From Ktedonobacterales bacterium (GTDB lineage: Bacteria; Chloroflexota; Ktedonobacteria; Ktedonobacterales; JADMIN01): a stretch of 13,505 bases of DNA. This document shows positions 8,218-13,505 of this stretch, piece by piece. Under the pieces are notes generated by a model. That model did not search any database. It was not told the origin of the DNA and saw only the letters and a program-made list of their open reading frames with translations. The position numbers and the translations under genes were made by a program. Where the stretch lies: contig JAICVT010000077.1 in the NCBI GenBank assembly GCA_025935235.1, positions 1-13,505 on the forward strand, read 5' to 3'. Each line of letters starts with the position of its first letter. Within the stretch, counting starts at the first letter, position 1.

Positions 8218-8253
8218 GGCGGCGCCGTCGTTCGATTGAACAACAGCGCCGCC
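8218..8253. repeat. Two-tier GC-rich palindrome (hairpin)
   Basis: A 36-nt symmetric structure. A perfect 8-bp outer stem joins GGCGGCGC (8218-8225) to GCGCCGCC (8246-8253). A 4x4 internal loop follows, then an inner 4-bp stem joins GTTC (8230-8233) to GAAC (8238-8241) around GATT. It lies about 50 nt downstream of the treT stop on the treT transcript and upstream of the promoter region of the next gene. With no T-run it would be an atypical terminator; it could also be a protein-binding dyad. Confidence 0.6.
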
Positions 8254-8257
8254 GCTC

Positions 8258-8301
8258 CTCTGCTCCCCTTTGCCCCGCGGGCGAGGGGGCTGGCGGTGAG
8301 G
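8258..8301 (-). repeat. CCTCACC-type stem-loop repeat, copy 2
   Basis: Read on the minus strand, CCTCACCGCCAGCC (from 8301) begins 4 nt after the treT stop codon. It is followed by an imperfect stem in which CCCCT (8265-8269) pairs with AGGGG (8284-8288) and GCCC (8272-8275) pairs with GGGC (8279-8282). The lead sequence and stem resemble copy 1, in the same position and orientation relative to the stop codon. It is likely a dispersed palindromic repeat that also serves as a 3'-end structure. Confidence 0.65.
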
Positions 8302-8305
8302 TCGC

Positions 8306-9610
8306 TTACCAGGCCACCGGCTTCGCCATGCGCGCCTGCGACGCGCTGGCCTCCTGCTCCAGCAGCTCGTTGAAGAGGCGCAGGTAGTTGCGCAGCAGCG
8401 AGGTGGTCAGGAACTTCTCGCGCACCACCTCGCGCCCGACCTCGCCCATATGATGCGCCTTCTCTGGGTCGCGCATGATCTCCAGCGCCGCCGCGCTGGC
8501 CTCCTCGACGCTCTCGACCAGATAGCCAGTGACGCCTTCCTCGATCTGGAGCGGGATGCCGCCGACGTTGCCGCCGATGACCGGCTTGCCCTTCCACAGG
8601 CCCTCGGCGATCGTCAGACCGAAGCCCTCGCGCAGCGACTTCTGCAAGACGACCGAGGCCGCCTGCTGGAAAGCATTGACCTCGACATTGCCCACGCCAT
8701 CCAGGTTGGAGAGCAGGTGGATGTCGGGATCATTCCCGGCATATTCCTTGGTGCGCTGGTAATACTCCATACCCTCGGGATCGTCGTGCGCCATAGAGCC
8801 GATCAGCGCGAGCTGCGTGCCGGGGAACTCGGCCCGCACGGCGCGATAGACATCAATCACGCCCAGCGGATCTTTCCACGGGTCGAAGCGCGAGACCTGC
8901 ACCAGCAGCGGGCGGCTGGCGTCCACGCCATACATGCCGACGATCTCAGCGGCGCGCGTCGCATCCATCGGCGCGTTCTTCGGGCTGAGCGGATCAATGG
9001 CGGGCGGGATGAAGGCCAGCGTCCGCATGCGCAGGTCGTTCTTCACATAGGCGGGCATGGTGAAGATGGCCGCATCATACGCCTCGATGAAGGGGCGCAG
9101 GAACGACCAGTAGGTCTGATTCGCGGCGGTCAGATCAATGTGACAGCGCCAGATCCATTTGCCGCCATCGGCGCGGCGCAGCGTGCGCAGCGCGGCAGGC
9201 TGCGGATCGTGGACGATGATGAAGTCATAATCGCCCTCGAAGTAGACCGCGTTATCCACGTTGGTGTGCAGGTAGGCCGCGCGCATGGCATTGGTCAGCT
9301 CCAGGTCCATGCCCTGGAGCGCGTTGTGCATGCTCTTGGTTACAGTGAAGAATTCATCATTGCCATTGATAATTGCCCAGTCGGCGTCGAGTCCGGCGCT
9401 GCGCATGAGCGGGATGAGTGTGTGCAGCATCTCGGCGACGCCACCGCCATACGCGGTGGAGGAAATATGCAGCACGCGCGCGCCCTGCACAGCGCGCGCG
9501 AGCCGCTCGATATCAGCGACGACCGATTCCCCGGCGACGGGAGCATAGTCCGCGAGGGACTTCTGCGACAGGACGACGCGCTGCATGCCCGGAGTGTGAA
9601 TCTCCTGCAT
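8306..9610 (-). CDS. treT: Trehalose synthase (NDP-glucose + glucose), GT4 family
   Basis: A 434-aa cytoplasmic glycosyltransferase of the TreT type. The family makes trehalose reversibly from a nucleoside-diphosphate glucose and free glucose in one step, with no phosphatase. The N-terminal Rossmann domain (about 44-215) opens with VLHISSTAYGGGVAEMLH (47-63), a TreT hallmark with the Gly-Gly-Gly loop at 55-57. NGNDEFFTVTKSMHNALQG (82-100) and HDPQPAAL (134-141) are also typical. The C-terminal GT-B domain shows R241 and K246 in VSRFDPWKDP and the GT4 EX7E motif EGFGLTIAE at 328-336, followed by GGNVGGIPLQI. Length is normal. The ATG at 9610 has AAGAGGAG (9621-9628, minus strand) 10 nt upstream. 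No other trehalose gene lies nearby. Trehalose would serve in osmotic or desiccation protection. A related GT4 with other acceptor use cannot be excluded. Confidence 0.92.
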   Translation of the reverse strand: MQEIHTPGMQRVVLSQKSLADYAPVAGESVVADIERLARAVQGARVLHISSTAYGGGVAEMLHTLIPLMRSAGLDADWAIINGNDEFFTVTKSMHNALQGMDLELTNAMRAAYLHTNVDNAVYFEGDYDFIIVHDPQPAALRTLRRADGGKWIWRCHIDLTAANQTYWSFLRPFIEAYDAAIFTMPAYVKNDLRMRTLAFIPPAIDPLSPKNAPMDATRAAEIVGMYGVDASRPLLVQVSRFDPWKDPLGVIDVYRAVRAEFPGTQLALIGSMAHDDPEGMEYYQRTKEYAGNDPDIHLLSNLDGVGNVEVNAFQQAASVVLQKSLREGFGLTIAEGLWKGKPVIGGNVGGIPLQIEEGVTGYLVESVEEASAAALEIMRDPEKAHHMGEVGREVVREKFLTTSLLRNYLRLFNELLEQEASASQARMAKPVAW

Positions 9611-9935
9611 TGAACCAGGACTCCTCTTACGTTACAGGGTGGGGGGAGAAACCAGAAAACAAGAACCAGGAGCGCTTCCACTGGCCGCCTACGCAGGCGT
9701 CTGTGACGGCGACCCAGGACAAACCAGGACAGACACAGCCCATAGTGTCGCGCAGGGCGTCTTGACGCACAACCCCGACCCACAAGAGTACCATCAGCCC
9801 CATTCGTCGCAAGTCGCCTGCCGAACGTCGTCTGTGCGCCGCCAGCGCTATGTGACATAATCGCAGTCACGCCAGCGTATCGTACAACGCCCCACATGTC
9901 GCGTCTAGAGCAATCTATAGCCGGGCTGGGCCTCG
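9611..9935 (-). promoter_or_regulatory. treT upstream region with recurring CCAGGA motifs
   Basis: These 325 bp separate treT from the stop codon of the gene upstream on the same strand and contain no supported gene. A motif CCAGGA(C) recurs at 9615, 9666, 9714 and 9724; the last two are exactly 10 bp apart and the others about 50 bp apart, so it may be a regulator site. On the minus strand TTGCGA, 16 bp, then TACTCT (about 9812 to 9785) is a weak -35/-10 candidate. An 11-bp palindrome TATGTGACATA lies at 9849-9859. Confidence 0.35.
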
Positions 9936-9958
9936 CTAGGCCTCGCTGGGTCTCGTCC
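9929..9958. repeat. Three 10-bp direct repeats across a stop codon
   Basis: GGCCTCGCTA (9929-9938), GGCCTCGCTG (9939-9948) and a diverged third copy (9949-9958) lie in tandem. The TAG stop of the 151-aa gene falls in the first unit, so copy-number change by slippage would alter the C-terminus of that protein. Confidence 0.6.
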
Positions 9959-10391
9959 GCGCGGCGGGTGGCGACGCGACCAGCGCGCGATAGTGGCGCG
10001 CAAGTATGACGATGAAGAGCGCGCCGAGGAGCATATTGCAGTAGCCGATGGCAAAGACCACTGTCAGGATCGGGTCATTGAGATGAATGAAGAGCGTCGG
10101 CGGGTAGCCGTGTGTGACCTGCGTGATGAGGCCGTGCAGGTAGAAGATGACCACTGTGACGAGGTAGGCGCCGAGCAGCCAGTAGCCCGGCGCGCGCCGC
10201 AGCGCCAGCCCTGCGATGCCCGCCATGAACCAGATCAGCGTAAAGCCGAGCAGCGCCACGCCGCGCGCCGAGGGCAGCGCGCCATGCGGGAAGTAGTAGA
10301 GATGGAGGTAGTACGGAATCTGCGCCAGATAGTTCGCGCCAACCACGGCGCCCATCAGCCACAGGAAACGCGCACGCTGACGCTCTGACAT
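9936..10391 (-). CDS. Small four-span membrane protein of unknown function
   Basis: A 151-aa protein with hydrophobic spans at about 9-31, 43-64, 69-91 and 107-131, a basic N-terminus and an Ala/Pro/Arg-rich C-terminal tail. The aromatic stretch NYLAQIPYYLHLYYFPHG (20-37) runs from the first span into the loop that follows it. I do not recognise the family. The ATG at 10391 is chosen over an upstream in-frame start (10445) because GTGAGG lies 9 nt before it and the extra residues are Arg-rich and not membrane-like. It is divergent from the Lon-like gene across about 356 bp and lies upstream of treT on the same strand, separated by 325 bp. The stop codon lies in a short tandem repeat. Confidence 0.8.
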   Translation of the reverse strand: MSERQRARFLWLMGAVVGANYLAQIPYYLHLYYFPHGALPSARGVALLGFTLIWFMAGIAGLALRRAPGYWLLGAYLVTVVIFYLHGLITQVTHGYPPTLFIHLNDPILTVVFAIGYCNMLLGALFIVILARHYRALVASPPAARTRPSEA

Positions 10392-10399
10392 GCTTGTCG

Positions 10400-10440
10400 C
10401 CTCACCCCCTGGCCGCCGCTCCCTGTGCGAGCGGCTGGAA
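10400..10440 (+). repeat. CCTCACC-type stem-loop repeat, copy 3 (diverged)
   Basis: CCTCACCCCCTGGCC (10400-10414) matches the lead of copies 1 and 2. A 7-bp stem follows, GCCGCTC (10415-10421) with GAGCGGC (10429-10435), around a CCTGTGC loop. The stem sequence differs from the other copies, so membership is less certain. Unlike them it lies at the 5' side of a gene: its lead, read on the minus strand, supplies the ribosome binding site of the 151-aa gene. Confidence 0.45.
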
Positions 10441-10480
10441 CACACCTGCCACTAGCGTAGCGCCTGTCTATCGCAACGTG

Positions 10481-10580
10481 ATCGTGGAATCGTCGCAGTT
10501 CTGTCGCAATCGCCCGCAATCGCTCGCAATCGTTCACAGTCGCGCGCACTGAGCAAGATTGAGCAGGATTGAGCAAGATT
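10481..10580. repeat. Helically phased 10-bp repeat array
   Basis: A 100-bp stretch in which successive 10-bp units share endings. Units ending at 10490, 10510, 10520 and 10530 finish in AAT; those ending at 10500, 10540, 10550 and 10560-10580 finish in GTT, AGT, ACT and ATT. Two tight tandem blocks stand out: CGCAATCGCC-like units at 10505-10544 (three close copies plus a diverged fourth) and GAGCAAGATT-like units at 10551-10580 (three copies, the middle with one change). The 10-bp spacing is about one turn of DNA. This could be an array of regulator sites, curved DNA upstream of a promoter, or simple slippage expansion. Confidence 0.75.
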
Positions 10581-10613
10581 GCTGAACCGCGGCGGGATTG
10601 TGAGCCATGACAC

Positions 10614-10641
10614 AGTATGCTCCTCTGCGGCATGCTATAGT
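10614..10641 (+). promoter_or_regulatory. Possible promoter -10 with overlapping dyad
   Basis: AGTATGC (10614-10620) and GCATGCT (10630-10636) form an inverted repeat with one mismatch around a 9-nt centre. TATAGT at 10636-10641 is a fair -10 box that the dyad touches. No good -35 is present at 16-18 bp, which could mean activator dependence. The likely target is the Lon-like gene, about 107 bp downstream. Confidence 0.35.
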
Positions 10642-10728
10642 CGGCCCGCCGGCGTCCAGACAACCGAGCGGATACGTAGTGGAAACCGGGCGGGGGCGCA
10701 ACGGACGAGCCTGACGAGCGCAGGCAGC

Positions 10729-10737
10729 AGGGAGGGG
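10729..10737 (+). promoter_or_regulatory. Ribosome binding site deciding the Lon-like start
   Basis: AGGGAGGGG lies 10 nt before the ATG at 10748 but only 1 nt before the in-frame TTG at 10739. The spacing therefore favours the ATG and excludes the longer start. Confidence 0.8.
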
Positions 10738-10747
10738 ATTGACACGC

Positions 10748-12901
10748 ATGTGGGGACGACACCGAAGCGAGACGGCCAGGGAGCGGCAGGCGACAGGGAG
10801 CGGCGGACTCCAGCCGCTCGGCGCCATTGATGACCTGCGGCGAAGGGCCGCGTGGGAGCGCCTGAGCGAGGCCGAGCGCGGCGCGCTGCGCGGCGAATTC
10901 GCCGGCTACGTCGCGCCGCCCGACGCCGACCAGACCGGGCAGACGGATGACGCGCTGCGCCAGTGGGTGGCGGCGCTGGTGACGCCGACCTTTCAGACGG
11001 CGGCGGCGCAGGTCATCGGCACGTGGCTGAGCGACGCGGCGCCGGGCGCGCACCTCTATGTCGGCGGCGACGCGGGCCAGGGCAGACGCAGCCTGACCGC
11101 CTCGCTCGCGCGGCAGGCGATGGCGCGCCAGCCCAGCCCGCCGGACTATTGCTACGTGCCACAGCCCGCCGCGATGGAGCAGGCGGTGTTGCTGGCGGTC
11201 CCCGGCGGTACGGGCGGCGCGTTTACCAAAGCCATTGACCGGGCGCTGCGCCGGCTCACCGCAGGCTGGAGCGGCGAGAGCGCCGACGGCGACGACCATG
11301 CCAGCGGCTCTGCGCAGAGCGCGGCTGAGCCTTCTACCGCCGCACGCGGCCAACTGATCGCGCAGGCCTTCGCGCCGCTACAGGCGCCCGAACTGGCGCC
11401 CACACGCGCCTATGTCGAGCGGTTGCGCGCCGCGTTCGAGGCGCTCGCCGCCAGCGAATCCGATCTGCCAGTGAGCTACGACGATATGCCAACCTGGCTG
11501 GTCAGCGCGTCGGCGGGCACGCCAGCCAGCGCATCGGCGAGCGACGCGGGCGACTCGACGCACTACGCGCCTGTCGTGGTGGGAACGCTGGTGCGCGACA
11601 AGCTCGATGATCTGCTGATTCGCGCCAACGGCGGCGTGTTGATCCTGCCAGCCAGTGATGTGCTGGGCGTGGATGGCGCGTGGCCGGCGCTGAGCGTGGC
11701 GCTCGCGCGGCGCAATCTTCAGGTGAAGCCGAGCTGGCCGGCGCTGCCGCTGACGACGCGCGTGGCGCTGATCGGCGATGGCGCGGCCTACAATGCGCTG
11801 GCGGGCGTGGCAGGCGACTTCGCGCAGCTCTTCCGTTATGAGACGTGGCTGCGCCCCGGAGCAAGCTGGACACCGCGCAGCGAGGCGGCCTATGCGACGC
11901 TGGCGGATGGCGCGGCGCGCATCTACGGGCTGCCCGCCTGCGATCCCTCAGCGGTGGCGCGGCTGATCGAAGAGGGCGCGCGGCGCGGCGACGGCCTGAA
12001 CCGCAGCTATCTCATCACCGATCTGCTGCTGCTACGCGATCTGACGGTAGAGGCGGGACGCCTGGCCAGCGCGCGTGGCGCTACGACAACCAGCGGGACC
12101 GATGTGGCCGCCGCACTGGCCCGCCGCCGCGCCCAGCAGAGCGGCAGCGCGCAGCGCGTGCGCGAGGCCATTCTCTCTGGCCAGGCCAACACGCCGACCG
12201 CTGGATCCGCCATCGGGCAGATCAACGGCCTGGGCATCTACGAATTTCACCCATCCGAGGGCGACTTCGCCGTTCCCACGCGCATCAGCGCGACGGTCAG
12301 CCCGGGCCGTGACGCACGCCTGCTCGACATCGAGCGCGAGGCAGAGCAGGCCGACGCTGACCATGTACGCGGCGAGATGACCATCGAGGGCTACCTGGCC
12401 TATCGCTACGGGCAGGATCGCCCGATCCGCCTGATGGCGCGGGTGCGCTTCGAGCAGGAGCATGGCACGACCGGCGGCGATAGCGCCTCGGCGGCGCTGC
12501 TGTTCACCATCCTCTCATCACTGGCGCAGGTTCCGCTGCGCTTCTCGCACGCCGTGACGGGCGCGGTGGGCCAGCATGGCGAGCTGCAGCCGATCGGCGG
12601 GGTGAATACCAAGATCGAGGGCTTCTGGGAGCTGTGCCGTCTGCGCCGCGCGCAGGGCGAGCAGGCGGAGGGCGGCTATGGCGCGCTGATCCCCGCTGTC
12701 AACGCCCGCGACCTGATGCTGCGCGATGAGGTCGCCGAGTCCATCGCCAGCGAGGGCTGGTTCCGGGTCTGGCCGGTCACGACGGTGGACGAGGCGCTGA
12801 CCATCCTCACTGGGCTGCCCGCCACCGAGGTCCATGCGCGCGTGGAGAAGCGGCTCCAGCAGTTCCGCGAGGCAGCAGTGGAAACGCCAAACCGGCGCTA
12901 G
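10748..12901 (+). CDS. Lon-like Ser/Lys protease with degenerate AAA module (AAA_32/LonC-like)
   Basis: A 717-aa cytoplasmic protein. The N-terminal part holds a P-loop-like segment, GGDAGQGRRS at about 106-115, where the invariant Lys of Walker A is Arg and the following Ser/Thr is also Arg. The Walker B-like strand GGVLILPASDVL (about 295-306) lacks the usual Asp-Glu. Ala/Ser-rich linkers lie near 175-200 and 255-270. A helical part with NRSYLITDLLLLRDL follows at about 418-432. The C-terminal Lon protease domain (about 490-695) is intact: GGDSASAAL gives the nucleophile S579, and PIGGVNTKIEGFW gives the general base K622, equivalent to the GGLKEK lysine of Lon. The layout fits AAA_32-type Lon-like/LonC proteases, some of which do not depend on ATP hydrolysis. 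The start rests on the ribosome binding site. An SUKH-like gene follows after 18 bp. Confidence 0.9.
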   Translation: MWGRHRSETARERQATGSGGLQPLGAIDDLRRRAAWERLSEAERGALRGEFAGYVAPPDADQTGQTDDALRQWVAALVTPTFQTAAAQVIGTWLSDAAPGAHLYVGGDAGQGRRSLTASLARQAMARQPSPPDYCYVPQPAAMEQAVLLAVPGGTGGAFTKAIDRALRRLTAGWSGESADGDDHASGSAQSAAEPSTAARGQLIAQAFAPLQAPELAPTRAYVERLRAAFEALAASESDLPVSYDDMPTWLVSASAGTPASASASDAGDSTHYAPVVVGTLVRDKLDDLLIRANGGVLILPASDVLGVDGAWPALSVALARRNLQVKPSWPALPLTTRVALIGDGAAYNALAGVAGDFAQLFRYETWLRPGASWTPRSEAAYATLADGAARIYGLPACDPSAVARLIEEGARRGDGLNRSYLITDLLLLRDLTVEAGRLASARGATTTSGTDVAAALARRRAQQSGSAQRVREAILSGQANTPTAGSAIGQINGLGIYEFHPSEGDFAVPTRISATVSPGRDARLLDIEREAEQADADHVRGEMTIEGYLAYRYGQDRPIRLMARVRFEQEHGTTGGDSASAALLFTILSSLAQVPLRFSHAVTGAVGQHGELQPIGGVNTKIEGFWELCRLRRAQGEQAEGGYGALIPAVNARDLMLRDEVAESIASEGWFRVWPVTTVDEALTILTGLPATEVHARVEKRLQQFREAAVETPNRR

Positions 12902-12919
12902 CATGGAGGGGAGAGCGCA

Positions 12920-12952
12920 ATGGATCAGCCGATGGATCAGCCGATGGATCAG
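12920..12952 (+). repeat. 12-bp in-frame tandem repeat at a gene start
   Basis: ATGGATCAGCCG occurs twice and is followed by a third, partial copy (ATGGATCAG). Each copy begins with an ATG, so loss or gain of a unit would keep the frame and still leave a start codon, moving the distance to the ribosome binding site by 12 nt. Confidence 0.9.
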
Positions 12953-13505
12953 CGAGGGCAAGCGTCCACGCCATTCGAGATGGGCTGGTGGGGAACCGGT
13001 CTCGGACGCTATCGCGCCTGCGATAGCACGTACTGCTTCTATGCGTATGACAGCCTGCCGCCGCTGCCGCCGCTCGATGGCTCGCTGAGCTGGCTGGGCG
13101 CGCTGCCAGACGAGCTGGATCAGCGGATGGCGATCTATCGCAACCCGCCGGAGGAGCGCGGCTCGCTAGCGCGTCTTCGTGAGGACGCCGACCGGCTGGG
13201 GCTGGTTCTGCCCGCCGACTTCTTGCGGCTGATGTCCTCACCTGAGCTGCAAGATCGCGTCCCATCCTGCACAGCGTGCTACTTCGAGCTGGGCGAGCGC
13301 ATCGCACCCTGTCCGGGCAGCCCACAGGGCTACATCCTGCGCTTCCTGACCGATCAGCAGGCTGTGCTGGCGTGGTATCTCTATCTGGCTCCGGACGGCG
13401 GCTACTGCGTGCTCGCCTCAGACTATGGGCTGGACGAGGCGGACGAGGCGGACGGTGAGGATGGCGAGGATGGGTCGCCCGATGCGCAGGCAATGGAGGC
13501 CCAGA
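12920..13505 (+). CDS. SMI1/KNR4 (SUKH)-like protein, partial at the window edge
   Basis: At least 195 residues are encoded and the frame is still open at the last base, so the C-terminus is missing. The ATG at 12920 has GGAGGGGAG (12906-12914) 5 nt upstream and follows the protease stop by 18 bp, so the two are probably co-transcribed. The N-terminus is a repeated MDQP/MDQP/MDQR encoded by a 12-bp tandem repeat, giving three alternative ATGs. The core (about 80-167) contains LGLVLPADFLRLM, then SCTACYFELGERIAPCP, then GYILRFLTDQQAVLAWYLYLAPDGGYCVLAS. This resembles the SMI1/KNR4 (SUKH) fold of regulatory and immunity proteins. Six cysteines (34, 39, 117, 120, 131, 163) include a CxxC. An acidic DEADEADGEDGEDG tail (172-185) is encoded by 9-bp repeats. 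Coding status is sure; the family call is tentative. Confidence 0.75.
   Translation, partial: MDQPMDQPMDQRGQASTPFEMGWWGTGLGRYRACDSTYCFYAYDSLPPLPPLDGSLSWLGALPDELDQRMAIYRNPPEERGSLARLREDADRLGLVLPADFLRLMSSPELQDRVPSCTACYFELGERIAPCPGSPQGYILRFLTDQQAVLAWYLYLAPDGGYCVLASDYGLDEADEADGEDGEDGSPDAQAMEAQ

Larger units (their letters stand above)
10392..10747. other. Divergent intergenic region with repeats, no gene
   Basis: This 356-bp region lies between the divergent 151-aa membrane gene and the Lon-like gene. I see no gene in it, but it is rich in structure: a CCTCACC-type stem-loop at 10400-10440, a 10-bp-periodic array at 10481-10580, an inverted repeat with a possible -10 box at 10614-10641, and a strong ribosome binding site at 10729-10737. 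From about 10650 to 10728 it is a GC-rich leader of roughly 100 nt, if transcription begins near 10648. Each structure is listed separately. Confidence 0.6.

Noticed and set aside
8450..9613. A 387-codon open frame on the + strand opposite treT.
   Set aside because: Its product is rich in Arg, His and Asp with no family motif, and the treT reading on the other strand has clear catalytic motifs. It is a GC-driven antisense open frame.
10481..10580. The phased repeats as a CRISPR array.
   Set aside because: The units are 10 bp and contiguous, with no unique spacers and no cas genes nearby.
10739..10747. TTG at 10739 as the start of the Lon-like gene.
   Set aside because: Only 1 nt separates it from the Shine-Dalgarno site, while the ATG at 10748 has 10 nt spacing.
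10355..11353. A 332-codon open frame on the - strand across the intergenic region and the protease gene.
   Set aside because: It is Arg/Ala-rich, crosses the phased repeats and overlaps the well-supported protease frame. It is a shadow frame.

Overview
The window is high-GC bacterial DNA (about two-thirds G+C in the coding parts) with clear Shine-Dalgarno sites and no rRNA, tRNA, phage, insertion sequence or CRISPR array. The gene types suggest Chloroflexota, perhaps Ktedonobacteria: a stand-alone TreT-type trehalose synthase, an AAA_32/LonC-like protease followed by an SMI1/KNR4-like gene, a membrane-anchored PQQ-like propeller, and small orphan membrane proteins. That placement is an inference from gene content and was not tested.

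Layout, left to right. Bases 1-367 hold no convincing gene. A 269-aa orphan (368-1177, +) with a ParB/sulfiredoxin-like DGHHR motif and a CxxC pair sits in a segment visibly less GC-rich than the rest. Convergent to it is nnr (1317-2876, -), the bifunctional NAD(P)H-hydrate epimerase/dehydratase. Divergent from nnr, across 190 bp, is a 686-aa protein with five membrane spans and a PQQ-like beta-propeller (3067-5127, +), followed by a cytoplasmic serine hydrolase of the beta-lactamase/esterase family (5254-6468, +). Then come a 255-aa DUF4386-like membrane protein (6657-7424, +) and, convergent with it, a 228-aa TMEM198/DUF4203-like membrane protein (7447-8133, -). treT (8306-9610, -) and a 151-aa four-span membrane protein (9936-10391, -) follow. 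At the right, on the + strand, a 717-aa Lon-like protease with an intact Ser/Lys dyad but a degenerate ATPase site (10748-12901) is followed after 18 bp by a cysteine-containing SUKH-like gene that runs off the window edge (12920 onward).

The genes do not form one pathway. nnr is metabolite-repair housekeeping, treT makes the compatible solute trehalose, and most others look like single-gene units. The protease plus SUKH-like gene is the only tight same-strand pair and the best candidate for a functional couple. The most striking non-coding structure is a 100-bp stretch upstream of the protease (10481-10580) in which short motifs recur every 10 bp, close to one helical turn; a dyad overlapping a possible -10 box follows it. 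Related GC-rich stem-loop elements (CCTCACC type) occur three times, two of them immediately after stop codons.
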